DNA of 62,528 nt from an uncultured Pelagibacteraceae bacterium (GTDB lineage Bacteria; Pseudomonadota; Alphaproteobacteria; Pelagibacterales; Pelagibacteraceae), in NCBI GenBank assembly GCA_902627645.1, contig CACOJX010000005.1, forward strand, positions 1-62,528. Reading direction: 5' to 3'. Below, piece by piece: positions 1 to 8,749 of the stretch (position 1 is the stretch's first letter; each line of letters starts with the position of its first letter). The notes under the pieces are model-generated. The model was given only the letters and a program-made list of their open reading frames with translations, was not told the origin of the DNA and did no database searches. The translations under genes were made by a program, and so were the position numbers.

Positions 1-272
1 GGATTGTTACTGTTTGCTGGCATTGGCATCAATTCATTTTCACCTAAAATCCTTGCAACCCTTGACGTAGGCTGTGCACCTTGACCCAACCAGTATTTAA
101 TTCTCTCAGCTTCTAAACCAATTCTTTCTTTTTTTTCTTTAGGTAATAATGGATTGAAGAAACCTACTTTCTCTATAAATCTTCCATCTCTTGCAAAACG
201 ACTGTCAGCAACAACCACCTTATAAACTGGTCTCTTCTTTGTGCCTCCTCTTGATAATCTAAGTTTTAACAT
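1..272 (-). CDS. rpsP: 30S ribosomal protein bS16 (C-terminal end cut by window edge)
   Basis: Small ribosomal subunit protein. Translation from the ATG at 272 begins [20 protein letters not shown], the characteristic bS16 N-terminus, and continues through the conserved FNPL and [12 protein letters not shown] stretches. The last codons lie beyond position 1, so the gene is partial. A good Shine-Dalgarno (AAAGGAGAG) precedes the start, 13 nt after the ffh stop, so rpsP is the second gene of an ffh-rpsP transcription unit. This pairing of SRP and ribosomal genes is common in bacteria. Confidence 0.97.
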   Translation of the reverse strand, partial: MLKLRLSRGGTKKRPVYKVVVADSRFARDGRFIEKVGFFNPLLPKEKKERIGLEAERIKYWLGQGAQPTSRVARILGENELMPMPANSNN

Positions 273-285
273 TTACTCTCCTTTT

Positions 286-1644
286 TTATTTTAGTTGATT
301 AAATAATTCTGGTGGTATTCCTTTATCAGACATACCTTTCAGATTTCCTTTTGACATCTTTTTCATCATTTCAGACATCATCTTAAATTGTTTTAACAAT
401 TTATTGATAGTGGCTGGATCAGTTCCAGATCCATTAGCAATTCTTTTTTTCCTTGAACCATCGATAATTTTTGGATTTTCTCTCTCTCTTTTTGTCATAG
501 ATAAAATTATAGCTTCATTTTTTGTAATCACGTTTTCATCAATTCCAGCAGCATCCATTTGAGATTTTACTTTAGAAACGCCAGGCATAAAAGACATGAT
601 GCCTTCTATTCCACCCATTTTTTTCATTTGTCTAAGTTGAGTTAAATAATCTTGCATAGAAAATTGTCCTTTTTTTAAATTTTCCTCTGCTTTTTTAATA
701 TTTTCCTCACTCAAATCCTCTGCAGCTTTTTCGACAAGGGATACGATGTCTCCCATTCCAAGAATTCTATTTGCGATTCTATCTGGATGAAATACTTCAA
801 GATTTTCAATTTTTTCACCTATACCTAAAAATTTAATTGGGACCTGTGAAACAAATTTCATACTGACGGCAGCTCCTCCTCTTGCATCACCATCTGCTCT
901 AGTTAAGATTATTCCAGAAAGATTAATTGTATTTTTGAATTCTTTTGCCACAGATGCCGCTACTTGCCCAGTAAGTGAGTCAGCAACTAAAAATGTCTCT
1001 GCAGGGTTAATCGTATTTTCAATTTGCTTAATTTCACTCATCATCTGCAAATCAATTTGTGTTCTGCCAGCAGTATCAAATAGAATAATATCAGCACCAT
1101 TCAGATTAGCAGCACTAATTGCTCTTTGACAAATATCAGCTGGTTGTTGTCCTTCAATAATTGGAAGAGTTAAAATATTATTTTGTTCACCTAGAGATTT
1201 TAATTGTTGTTGTGCAGCTGGTCTGTAGATATCTAAGCTGACCATCATTACTTTCTTTTTTTTTGTATTTTCTAAATATCTCGCAAGTTTAGCGGTAGTA
1301 GTAGTTTTACCAGAACCCTGAAGCCCAACTAACATCATGGGCACTGGTGGAACTGCATTAAGATTTACATCATTATTTTTTTCACCTAATAAATTTACTA
1401 ATTCATCATAAACAATCTTTACAACCATATCTCCTGGAGACGTAGATCTAATTATTTCTTGACCTAAGGCTTTAGGTTTTACCTTTTCAATAAAATTTTT
1501 TGTAACTTCGAGAGATACATCTGCTTCTAATAAAGCCTGTCTTATACCTCTTAATCCTTCATCAACTTGATTTTCATCAAGTGAGGGTGCTTTTTTTAAA
1601 GAGGAAAAAACTTCCTCGAATTTATTTGTCAATTTTTCAAACAT
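286..1644 (-). CDS. ffh: Signal recognition particle protein Ffh (SRP54)
   Basis: GTPase of the signal recognition particle; with SRP RNA it binds signal sequences of nascent membrane proteins and docks on FtsY. From MFEKLTNKF there are 452 residues: an N domain, then the G domain with P-loop GLQGSGKTT (residues 107-115), DTAGRTQ, TRADGDARGG and the GLGE-like GIGEKIENL, then a methionine-rich M domain (SFMPGVSK, SMTKRERENP, RKKRIANGSG). The reading frame extends nine codons upstream, but those lie in the structured leader and do not match the family, so I place the start at 1644. The ATG has no obvious Shine-Dalgarno. The receptor gene ftsY lies 1 kb away on the other strand. Confidence 0.97.
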   Translation of the reverse strand: MFEKLTNKFEEVFSSLKKAPSLDENQVDEGLRGIRQALLEADVSLEVTKNFIEKVKPKALGQEIIRSTSPGDMVVKIVYDELVNLLGEKNNDVNLNAVPPVPMMLVGLQGSGKTTTTAKLARYLENTKKKKVMMVSLDIYRPAAQQQLKSLGEQNNILTLPIIEGQQPADICQRAISAANLNGADIILFDTAGRTQIDLQMMSEIKQIENTINPAETFLVADSLTGQVAASVAKEFKNTINLSGIILTRADGDARGGAAVSMKFVSQVPIKFLGIGEKIENLEVFHPDRIANRILGMGDIVSLVEKAAEDLSEENIKKAEENLKKGQFSMQDYLTQLRQMKKMGGIEGIMSFMPGVSKVKSQMDAAGIDENVITKNEAIILSMTKRERENPKIIDGSRKKRIANGSGTDPATINKLLKQFKMMSEMMKKMSKGNLKGMSDKGIPPELFNQLK

Positions 1645-1649
1645 ATTTA

Positions 1650-1757
1650 TTACAAGCATTGGTAATCGCACTAGTGGGCGAACCCTCGCTGACTAGTGTC
1701 GATCTCTTTGTTTCCAAAGACACCGCAAATTTAATGTTTTTGCGGAAACTGGCACAA
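1650..1757 (-). ncRNA. Structured RNA leader upstream of ffh (three consecutive stem-loops)
   Basis: Read on the minus strand towards ffh, the leader can form three hairpins in a row. The first pairs the seven bases at 1739-1745 with those at 1723-1729. The second is a 6-bp stem at 1705-1720 closed by a GAAA (GNRA) tetraloop. The third is a 10-bp stem (1692-1702 with 1666-1675, one bulged base) enclosing GGG-UUCG-CCC at 1676-1685. It ends about 20 nt before the ffh ATG. A promoter-like sequence lies just upstream, so it is probably the 5' UTR of ffh, although a separate small RNA is possible. It is not SRP RNA: the conserved GGAAG/AGCAG apical motif is absent. Confidence 0.6.
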
Positions 1758-1783
1758 AATATAATAGAGGTTCAAAAAGTCAA
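1756..1783 (-). promoter_or_regulatory. Candidate sigma70-type promoter for the ffh leader and ffh-rpsP
   Basis: On the minus strand TTGACT (1778-1783) is followed after 16 nt by TATTTT (1756-1761), or after 14 nt by TATATT (1758-1763). Transcription would begin near 1750, at the base of the first leader hairpin. The same AT-rich stretch reads TATAAT (1760-1765) on the plus strand, 40 nt before dapF, so divergent promoters probably overlap here. The spacing is not ideal; moderate confidence only. Confidence 0.4.
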
Positions 1784-1805
1784 TAAATAAGTTAAATAAC
1801 TATAT

Positions 1806-2630
1806 ATGGACATTAAAGCATTTAAAATGGATGGATTAGGCAACGATTTTGTTATTATTGATAATAGAAAAAAAATTATTCATTTATCAAAAGAACAAAT
1901 AATCAAAATTTGTGACAGAAATTTTATAGGTTGTGATCAATTAATATTAATCGAAGCAGATAAATCTGCCGATGCTTACTTAAAATTTTATAACTCTGAT
2001 GGTGGAGAATCTGGAGCATGTGGAAATGGAACAAGATGTGTCGCAGATTTAATCTCAAAAGAACTTAATAGTAAAAAAGTAATTTTAAAAACTCTATCTG
2101 GAAACTTAAAATCTGAAATATTAGGGAATAATATTGTTACAACAGAAATTGGTAAAGCTAAAACAGAATGGAATGAAATACCATTATCGAAAAAATTAAA
2201 TACAAAAAATTTAAATATCGAAATTAATGATAAAAATAATAAAAAATATTCAGGTGGTACTGCAGTAAATGTCGGAAACCCACATATTATTTTTTTTGTA
2301 AATGAAGTTAATAATTTTGATATAGAAAAAATTGGGCCTGAAATAGAAAATCATAAAATTTTTCCTGAAAAATGTAATGTTACTATTGCTCAAATAATAA
2401 ATAGAAATTTGATAAAAGTAAAAGTATGGGAAAGAGGAGCTGGATTAACAAAGGCATGTGGAACAGCTGCGTGTGCAACTACATTTGCAGGTAAACTAAA
2501 TAATCTAACAGAAAATAAAGTAGATGTAGAATTTATAAATGGAAAATTGTCAATTTTTATTGATGGGAAAAATTTAATTCACATGAAAGGACCTGTATCA
2601 AACATAAAAGAAATTGAAATTAAATTATAA
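1806..2630 (+). CDS. dapF: Diaminopimelate epimerase
   Basis: Converts LL- to meso-diaminopimelate for lysine and peptidoglycan synthesis in the cytoplasm. At 274 residues it has the usual family length. Both catalytic cysteines are visible in their signatures: Cys72 in SGACGNGTRC and Cys218 in KACGTAACA. The N-terminal FxKMDGLGNDFV-like start supports the ATG at 1806. The stop overlaps the ftsY ATG by one base (TAATG), so the two genes should be translationally coupled. In many alphaproteobacteria a methylthiotransferase gene sits between dapF and ftsY; it is absent here. Confidence 0.96.
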   Translation: MDIKAFKMDGLGNDFVIIDNRKKIIHLSKEQIIKICDRNFIGCDQLILIEADKSADAYLKFYNSDGGESGACGNGTRCVADLISKELNSKKVILKTLSGNLKSEILGNNIVTTEIGKAKTEWNEIPLSKKLNTKNLNIEINDKNNKKYSGGTAVNVGNPHIIFFVNEVNNFDIEKIGPEIENHKIFPEKCNVTIAQIINRNLIKVKVWERGAGLTKACGTAACATTFAGKLNNLTENKVDVEFINGKLSIFIDGKNLIHMKGPVSNIKEIEIKL

Positions 2631-3547
2631 TGGGCATTTTTGATAAATTTAAGATTGGTTTTAAAAAAAGCGCTTCAGCGCTTACATCTGGTTTAAAAGA
2701 AATAATTGTAAAAAAAGAAATAGATGATGAAAACTTATTAAAAATTGAGGATTTTTTAATCCAGTCAGATGTAGGTGTAGAGGCTGCGTCTGAAATAAAA
2801 GAAATTATTTCAAAAAAGAAGATTGATCCAAATAAAGATCTGTCAATTGAGATAAATAATATTTTAAAAGAATATATTGTCCATTTAATGAAGCCGTTAG
2901 AAAAAAATTCTTTTTTTGAGAAAAAAGATAAACTTAATGCAACTTTAATTTCAGGGGTGAATGGAGTAGGCAAAACAACTACAATTGGTAAGATTGGTAA
3001 AATTTTAAAAAACAAAGGGAATAAAGTGATGTTCGCTGCTTCTGACACCTTTCGAGCTGCAGCGATAGAACAATTAGAAAATTGGGCAAATAGAATAAAG
3101 GTACAAATTATAAAATCATCACAAGGTTCTGATCCAGCATCTGTCGCCTTTAAAGCTATTGAAGTGGCTATAAAGGAAAATTTCAACCAAGTTTTAATTG
3201 ATACAGCTGGTAGGCTTCAAAATAAAAAAAATTTAATGGAAGAATATAAAAAAATAGCAAATGTTACGAAAAAAATTGACCCTAATGCTCCACATAATGT
3301 TATTTTAGTTTTGGATGCTACCTCAGGACAAAATGTAATTAATCAAGTTGAAGAATTTGATAAGATCATTCCTATAACAGGTTTAATAATGACAAAATTA
3401 GATGGAACAGCAAAAGGTGGGATTCTTTTAGCTTTAGCAAAAAGATATAAAATTCCAATTATCGCGTTAGGTTTGGGCGAAAAAGAAGATGATTTACAAT
3501 TATTTGATGCAGAAAAATTCGCAGATGCTTTTACACAAATTAATTAA
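2630..3547 (+). CDS. ftsY: Signal recognition particle receptor FtsY
   Basis: Membrane-associated SRP receptor GTPase that accepts Ffh-ribosome complexes. The 305 residues are essentially the NG domain alone: P-loop GVNGVGKTT (109-117), DTFRAAAIEQL, DTAGRLQNK, TKLDGTAKGG and GLGEKEDDL. The long acidic A domain of enterobacterial FtsY is missing, as in other streamlined alphaproteobacteria; the short basic N-terminus (FDKFKIGFKKS) probably binds lipid. The last 8 nt overlap the convergent gene at 3540. A 188-aa open frame antisense to it is a shadow. Confidence 0.96.
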   Translation: MGIFDKFKIGFKKSASALTSGLKEIIVKKEIDDENLLKIEDFLIQSDVGVEAASEIKEIISKKKIDPNKDLSIEINNILKEYIVHLMKPLEKNSFFEKKDKLNATLISGVNGVGKTTTIGKIGKILKNKGNKVMFAASDTFRAAAIEQLENWANRIKVQIIKSSQGSDPASVAFKAIEVAIKENFNQVLIDTAGRLQNKKNLMEEYKKIANVTKKIDPNAPHNVILVLDATSGQNVINQVEEFDKIIPITGLIMTKLDGTAKGGILLALAKRYKIPIIALGLGEKEDDLQLFDAEKFADAFTQIN

Positions 3548-4103
3548 TCAAATTACTCGAAATTAAAGGTTTGTAGATACTACATTTGTAATTTTCACTA
3601 AATTGATAGTGTCCACAATCTTTTGAGAAAGAAGAAATAATGAAATCAAATTTTCCATTTGTAGGATAAAGCTCTAATTCTTTTTTATGAAGATCATATT
3701 TAAAATTTACATTTACGCTTTTAACTGCACTTATCATCACTAATGTTTTGTTGTCTTTTAAAAGATAATAAGCAAAGTCATCAGGAAAAACTGGAAAATC
3801 ATACTCTTGAAGGAAAAATTTAGCCTTAGAAGGAAACCACTCGTATGAAATTAAGGGAGAAGATGATTTGGTTGAGTAATTATAGATATAAAGATCCCTT
3901 GGATAATCATTTATGTAATTACTATTTTCACCCCTTGCTAAAATTGATTTTTCTCTACCTTTAAAATATAGAGCAAATTCTTTATTGTGGGAATCCATAT
4001 GATCAATATGAAATAAATCGTCTGGTTGGAAAGAATTATCCTTTGAATAAATAGCGCTAGTAAAAATAAAGTAAGAACAAAATATTAAAAAAAAAAATTT
4101 CAT
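3540..4103 (-). CDS. Hypothetical exported protein
   Basis: I do not recognise a family. The 187-aa product begins with a hydrophobic signal peptide (about residues 1-18, ending near TSAIYS). The rest is a soluble, aromatic-rich sequence with many beta-strand-like segments and two cysteines near the C-terminus (DCGHYQF, YKCSIY) that could form a periplasmic disulfide. It is the last gene of the minus-strand run and overlaps ftsY convergently by 8 nt. Periplasmic location is inferred only from the signal peptide. Confidence 0.6.
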   Translation of the reverse strand: MKFFFLIFCSYFIFTSAIYSKDNSFQPDDLFHIDHMDSHNKEFALYFKGREKSILARGENSNYINDYPRDLYIYNYSTKSSSPLISYEWFPSKAKFFLQEYDFPVFPDDFAYYLLKDNKTLVMISAVKSVNVNFKYDLHKKELELYPTNGKFDFIISSFSKDCGHYQFSENYKCSIYKPLISSNLIN

Positions 4104-4152
4104 TATTAGAAATTAAACAAAAATTTTGAGATATCTTTGTTTGGATTGTGGC

Positions 4153-4971
4153 TTAATTCAATCTTTTTAAAAAAGAATTTAGGGCTTTTATAAGATTTTC
4201 ATCATATTCCATCATATGATTGTCATGTTTTGTAAAGTAAGAATATTTTGGTTCATTTGCGATTTCATACATTTTTTTTCCCATAAAAAAAGGTACTATT
4301 TGATCCATTTCACCATGCATTATTAAAACTGGAAAAGTTACATTTTTAATCTTATTTTTATTTTCAAATTTATCTTTCAATAATAAGCTTACTGGTATGT
4401 ATGGATAAAATGTTTTTGCTGCATCAATCATAGATGTAAATGGAGTTTCTAAAATTAGACCACCAAAATTTTTGTTTTGTGACAAATGGGTAGCTACACC
4501 AGTACCTAATGACTCTCCATAAATAATAATACTCTTTTCCTCAACACCTTTATCAAGTAACCAATTTATTGCACTCTTACCATCTTCGTATAAACCTTTC
4601 TCAGACGGCTTTCCTTTATTTCCACTAAAACCTCTCCAAGCAATAATTAAAAAATTTACATTCATTTCTTGAAAATGATTTAATTTATGAATCCTATTTT
4701 CTAAAGATCCTGCATTTCCATGAAAAAAAACAAGTGTTTTATATTTTTTTAAATCTTTTTCGTGATACCAACCTAACAACTCAATATTGTCACTAGTATT
4801 AATCTTAACTTTTTTAACATTAACTGTTATCTGATCATCTGAATAATTATTTTCATTTGGGTGATACATCAAATTTCTTTGATAAAAATATAAAAATATC
4901 AATATCAAAATATAAACAAAAAAAATTATTTGAAGAAATAATAACAAAATGTTCCTAAACTTTTTTAACAT
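4153..4971 (-). CDS. Alpha/beta hydrolase, BEM46/ABHD13-like, membrane-anchored
   Basis: A serine hydrolase of unknown substrate. An N-terminal membrane segment (about residues 8-30) is followed by an alpha/beta-hydrolase domain with oxyanion motif HGNAG (84-88), nucleophile elbow GESLGTG (Ser154), an acidic residue in GEMDQIVP (about Asp223) and a C-terminal His in DNH (about 252). The QRNLMYHPN stretch after the anchor and the overall order match the BEM46/ABHD13 group. The start overlaps the 3' end of the DMT-permease gene by 17 nt, so the two are probably co-transcribed. Confidence 0.8.
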   Translation of the reverse strand: MLKKFRNILLLFLQIIFFVYILILIFLYFYQRNLMYHPNENNYSDDQITVNVKKVKINTSDNIELLGWYHEKDLKKYKTLVFFHGNAGSLENRIHKLNHFQEMNVNFLIIAWRGFSGNKGKPSEKGLYEDGKSAINWLLDKGVEEKSIIIYGESLGTGVATHLSQNKNFGGLILETPFTSMIDAAKTFYPYIPVSLLLKDKFENKNKIKNVTFPVLIMHGEMDQIVPFFMGKKMYEIANEPKYSYFTKHDNHMMEYDENLIKALNSFLKRLN

Positions 4972-5860
4972 TATTTTTTTTTGCTAAATATACCCCAAAA
5001 AATACTAAGATTGTTCCTATGAAATGATAATTTTCAAATTTTTCATCAAATAAAAAATAACCATAAATTGCTCCGTAAACCGTAAATATATAAAGTGTAA
5101 AACCTGTTAAAGACGCACCTAATTTTTTTTGAGCCATGGTATAAAGTGTAAATGCTATTATTCCTGGTGAGATAGCTGCAAAAAATACCCACAAATAAAA
5201 CTCAGGAATAAAAACTGTTTGTTTGTAGAATATCTCCTCACCAATGTAAAAAGGTAATAAGCTTAAAGCTCCAAAAAAAGATATAATAGTAAATCTCTCA
5301 AAAATTTTTAATTTAGAATTCCAATAAAATAAATAAATTGAATATAAAGCCCAACCAATTGCTGCTGCTAACATCCATAAATCTCCAATAGTAAATTGTA
5401 AATTAATTAATAAATCAATATTACCTTTTATTATAATTACTAAAACACCAATCAAACATGTGATAAGACCAATTATTTTAGTTAAATTAATTTTTTCACT
5501 AAAAAAATAATATGATATTAAAATTATGAAAACAGGCGATGATGTATAAATAATCCCCATATTTGTAACCGTGGTAGTTTCACCTGCTAAAAATGGAAAA
5601 GCTCCACAAACACCACAACCCATTGATCCAAGAAAAAAAAGTTTTTTATATTCTTTTTTAATTATGTGAAAATTCTTTTTTAATGCCACATATGTAAAAG
5701 GTAACAATATCAGAAAAACTAATGTCCACCTCCAAAAAGCTAAAGAGATGGGTGGTACAAATTCTACTCCGCCTCTTGCAACTATTAAATTACTTGCCAT
5801 AAAAATTGGCTGGATAAATAAAAGTGAAAGTGGAAAAAAATTAATCTTAAAATTTTTCAA
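4955..5860 (-). CDS. DMT-superfamily permease (EamA domains)
   Basis: Inner-membrane drug/metabolite-type exporter. The 301 residues contain about ten hydrophobic segments arranged as two EamA repeats. Typical features are the SNLIVARGG start of the first repeat, AFWRWTLVFLILLPF, and in the second repeat GDLWMLAAAIGWALYSIYLF and GASLTGFTLYIFTVYGAIYGYFLF. The substrate cannot be told from sequence. It lies between the 58-aa membrane protein and the hydrolase in one minus-strand run. Confidence 0.85.
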   Translation of the reverse strand: MKNFKINFFPLSLLFIQPIFMASNLIVARGGVEFVPPISLAFWRWTLVFLILLPFTYVALKKNFHIIKKEYKKLFFLGSMGCGVCGAFPFLAGETTTVTNMGIIYTSSPVFIILISYYFFSEKINLTKIIGLITCLIGVLVIIIKGNIDLLINLQFTIGDLWMLAAAIGWALYSIYLFYWNSKLKIFERFTIISFFGALSLLPFYIGEEIFYKQTVFIPEFYLWVFFAAISPGIIAFTLYTMAQKKLGASLTGFTLYIFTVYGAIYGYFLFDEKFENYHFIGTILVFFGVYLAKKNNVKKV

Positions 5861-5871
5861 TTTGAAAAAAA

Positions 5872-6048
5872 TTAATTTTTATCAAAAAAAGCTTCGTAAA
5901 CCATCATGACTATAGCAATACCCATGAGTAGATATACTGGTAAAACATCTAAAAACCCAATCATCATAGATCTTGTCAATGTAGTTGCTAGACCAACTAA
6001 AAAAAATATTGCAAAAGACAAACCAACTATTGTAGTTATTTTATTCAT
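5872..6048 (-). CDS. Small membrane protein, 58 aa, unknown function
   Basis: An intact reading frame of 58 codons begins MNKITTIVGLSFAIFFLVGL and ends FDKN. It has two hydrophobic stretches (about residues 6-24 and 33-52) separated by a short loop containing Arg and Asp, the shape of a two-helix membrane protein. The ATG lies immediately next to the stop of the upstream amidase gene, and the frame fills the whole gap before the DMT permease. That placement, in a genome with almost no spare DNA, is the main reason for calling it. No family recognised. Confidence 0.6.
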   Translation of the reverse strand: MNKITTIVGLSFAIFFLVGLATTLTRSMMIGFLDVLPVYLLMGIAIVMMVYEAFFDKN

Positions 6049-7374
6049 TTATTCCTGACACTCCTTTTCTAACCATCTGGCTACTCCCAAAAATCTATGA
6101 TCATCATATCGATCACCAACTAATTGAATACCTAATGGTAAATTATTTTCACCTTCAAGTAAAGGGAGAGAAATACACGGTGTTCCAAGATAAGACCATA
6201 CTTTATTAAATTCCGCTGTACCTGTGCTCTTTAATCCCTTAGGAGCCACACCTGGACTTGATGGAGTTAATACACCGTGATAATCCTCAAAAACTTCTCG
6301 ATATGATTCATAACTTTGTTTTCTAAAATCAATCGCTTCAGCATATTCTTTAGCAGAATGTTTATTCCCTTTTGCAATCGCAGTTTGCATATATTTTGAT
6401 AATTTTGTTTTATATTTTTTATAATAAATTCCAAAATTATTTGCCAAGTCTGTTTCATGAATAATTTGATGGTATTTATGAATATCTTTGAAGTACAATG
6501 GTTCATCAAACACTTCAATATTTTTAAATGATTTTATGAAATAATCAAATGCTTCTCTAGATTTTTTGTCAATTATTTTCCAATGATCAGTTTTATAAAA
6601 AATAAATTTAGGTTCAAACAATGGTCCTTTTTTAGTTTCATTTAAAATATTTTCTGCAGAATAGTAAACTGTTGCTGGATCGTAATTATCTTTTTTTATC
6701 AAAACTTTTGCTAGTAAAGCAACATCTTCTACTGTTCTTGCGAACATGCCAATATGATCTAGAATGTTTGAAGTTCTTAATACTCCATTTCTTGAAATTA
6801 AACCATAACTAGGCTTATACCCAACTACTCCACAATAAGATGCAGGTCTAATTACTGAACCTCCTGTTTGTGATCCAATTGATAATGGTGCCATCAAGGA
6901 AGCTACAGATGCAGCAGATCCACTTGAAGATCCACCTGGCGTTCTTGAGTAGTCATGTGGGTTAGTAGTTTTAGGTGGACCTAGATATGCCAATTCTGAT
7001 GTCGCCGTTTTGCCCATAATCAAAGCACCTGAAGCGTTTAATAAATCTATTATTTCGGCATTTTGAGAATATGATTTACCTTTTCTAATAACAGTTCCAC
7101 ATTCCGTAGGCATATCAATTGTACCCACAATATCTTTAACAGCCACGGGAACACCGTGTAATGGACCAACTGGTTTTCCTGATCTTCTATACTCGTCTGC
7201 CTCTGATGCTTTTTCTAATAAAATCTTTTTATCAAAATGTGCCCAAGCTTTTACGTCTTTTTCGAATTTACTTATTCTTTCTATATATTTTTCACAAACT
7301 TCAACCGAAGAAATTTGGGCATCTCTAATTTTCAATGCTAATTCCTCAACACTTAAAGAAAAAATATCTATCAT
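6049..7374 (-). CDS. Amidase, amidase-signature (AS) family
   Basis: A cytoplasmic amide hydrolase; the substrate is unknown. All parts of the Ser-cisSer-Lys triad are visible: Lys80 in VPVAVKD, Ser149 in the GGSSSGSAA signature and nucleophile Ser173 in QTGGSVIRPAS. The length of 441 residues is usual for stand-alone AS enzymes. It lies directly downstream of the TRAP transporter genes, which suggests that an imported compound may be an amide or be converted to one, but GatA-like or scavenging roles cannot be excluded. No gatB or gatC partner is in this window. Confidence 0.88.
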   Translation of the reverse strand: MIDIFSLSVEELALKIRDAQISSVEVCEKYIERISKFEKDVKAWAHFDKKILLEKASEADEYRRSGKPVGPLHGVPVAVKDIVGTIDMPTECGTVIRKGKSYSQNAEIIDLLNASGALIMGKTATSELAYLGPPKTTNPHDYSRTPGGSSSGSAASVASLMAPLSIGSQTGGSVIRPASYCGVVGYKPSYGLISRNGVLRTSNILDHIGMFARTVEDVALLAKVLIKKDNYDPATVYYSAENILNETKKGPLFEPKFIFYKTDHWKIIDKKSREAFDYFIKSFKNIEVFDEPLYFKDIHKYHQIIHETDLANNFGIYYKKYKTKLSKYMQTAIAKGNKHSAKEYAEAIDFRKQSYESYREVFEDYHGVLTPSSPGVAPKGLKSTGTAEFNKVWSYLGTPCISLPLLEGENNLPLGIQLVGDRYDDHRFLGVARWLEKECQE

Positions 7375-7387
7375 TTATTTTTCAAAA

Positions 7388-8749
7388 CTAATTTGCAAAT
7401 AATGTTTCTGGTAGCCACAAAGCTATTCCCGGAAACCAATACATTAAAACCATCGCTAATATTACAATAGCTAAGAAAGGCATTATACCTCTAAATATTT
7501 GCATTAATTCTACATTTCTAGACTGGACACCTTTTAAATAATAAGCGGACATTGCCATTGGTGGTGTTAAAAATGATGTCTGTAAATTAAGTGCAATCAA
7601 CATTGCAAAGAAATATGGATTTACTCCAAAGAATTCTACTAGAGGTAAGAAAATAGGAACAAAAATGATCAATATTTCTGTCCATTCTAAAGGCCAACCT
7701 AATAAGAAAATAATTATCTGAGTAATAACCAAGAATTGCCAAGGCTGTAGATCTAAAGATTTAAAAAAATGTTCAAATACTTCATGACCACCTAAATATG
7801 AAAATACAGAAGCAAAAGTCCACGAACCAATGAATAACCACATAATCATTGCTGTAGTCTTGGCTGTTAAAAATACTGACTCTTTAAAATTCTTCCATTT
7901 TAAAGTCTTATAAAAGTAAGATAATACTAAAGCTCCAAAAGCTCCTACAGCAGCAGCTTCTGCTGGAGTTGCAATACCTGCAAGTATTGTACCTAAAACT
8001 AAAATAATAAGTGAAAATAACGGTAAGAAAGAAACTAAAACTTCTTTCATTATTACTGAAGTAGGTGGAATTTCTTCTGCAGCTGGTTTAGGTGCTATTG
8101 ATGGATTTAACCAAGCTCTAAAAACTGCATAACCTATGTAAAGTCCTGCCAACATCAATCCTGGAAATATGGCTGCAGCAAATAATCTTAATGGAGATAA
8201 TTGAGCAATAACTGAATAAACGATCAACATGATACTAGGTGGTATTAAAATTCCTAAACATCCACCTGCACAAATAATTCCTGATGCAAATTTTTTATCA
8301 TATCCTGCTTTAACCATTGCTGGCCAAGCTAAAAGTCCCATCAAGGTAACTACAGCACCAATAATACCAGTTGCGGTCGAAAATAATGTGCAAGTTATTA
8401 AGGCTGCTACTGCCATTGAAGCTGGAAGTTTGTGTGAAGCTAATCTAATCGCAAAAAATAATTTTGCAACTATCCCTGCTCTTTCAACTAAGTAACCCAT
8501 AAATAAAAATAAGGGCACGGCGGTAAGTACATTGTTGTCCATTACCGTATAAGTATTTTGTACAAATAATTGGAATATCCTATTATCAAATAGATGTTCC
8601 ATTTTTGTCGGATCAAAATAAGCGTAGTAACCAAAACCTAAACCCATTGCCATTAATGTGAATGCAATTGGAAAACCCAATAGAACTGCAAACAAAAATA
8701 TACCCATCATTAAAATTGCAACTTCAGGATTTGTGAGACTAAATAACAT
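7388..8749 (-). CDS. dctM: TRAP transporter large permease subunit DctM
   Basis: The ion-coupled translocating subunit of a tripartite ATP-independent periplasmic transporter. The 453 residues form about a dozen membrane segments with typical DctM landmarks: PLFLFMGYLVERAGI, ATGIIGAVVTLMG, GGCLGILIPPSIMLIVY, ATPAEAAAVGAFGAL and FLTPPMAMSAYYLKGV. It overlaps the dctQ reading frame by 11 nt. Like most DctM genes it follows the small subunit in the order dctP-dctQ-dctM. Confidence 0.95.
   Translation of the reverse strand: MLFSLTNPEVAILMMGIFLFAVLLGFPIAFTLMAMGLGFGYYAYFDPTKMEHLFDNRIFQLFVQNTYTVMDNNVLTAVPLFLFMGYLVERAGIVAKLFFAIRLASHKLPASMAVAALITCTLFSTATGIIGAVVTLMGLLAWPAMVKAGYDKKFASGIICAGGCLGILIPPSIMLIVYSVIAQLSPLRLFAAAIFPGLMLAGLYIGYAVFRAWLNPSIAPKPAAEEIPPTSVIMKEVLVSFLPLFSLIILVLGTILAGIATPAEAAAVGAFGALVLSYFYKTLKWKNFKESVFLTAKTTAMIMWLFIGSWTFASVFSYLGGHEVFEHFFKSLDLQPWQFLVITQIIIFLLGWPLEWTEILIIFVPIFLPLVEFFGVNPYFFAMLIALNLQTSFLTPPMAMSAYYLKGVQSRNVELMQIFRGIMPFLAIVILAMVLMYWFPGIALWLPETLFAN

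Noticed and set aside
1650-1757. SRP RNA (4.5S) gene next to ffh
   Set aside because: Neither strand shows the conserved apical GGAAG/AGCAG region; the three-hairpin layout does not match the long single hairpin of bacterial SRP RNA.
2620-3186. 188-codon open frame antisense to ftsY
   Set aside because: The product resembles no family and its existence is explained by the codon bias of ftsY on the other strand.
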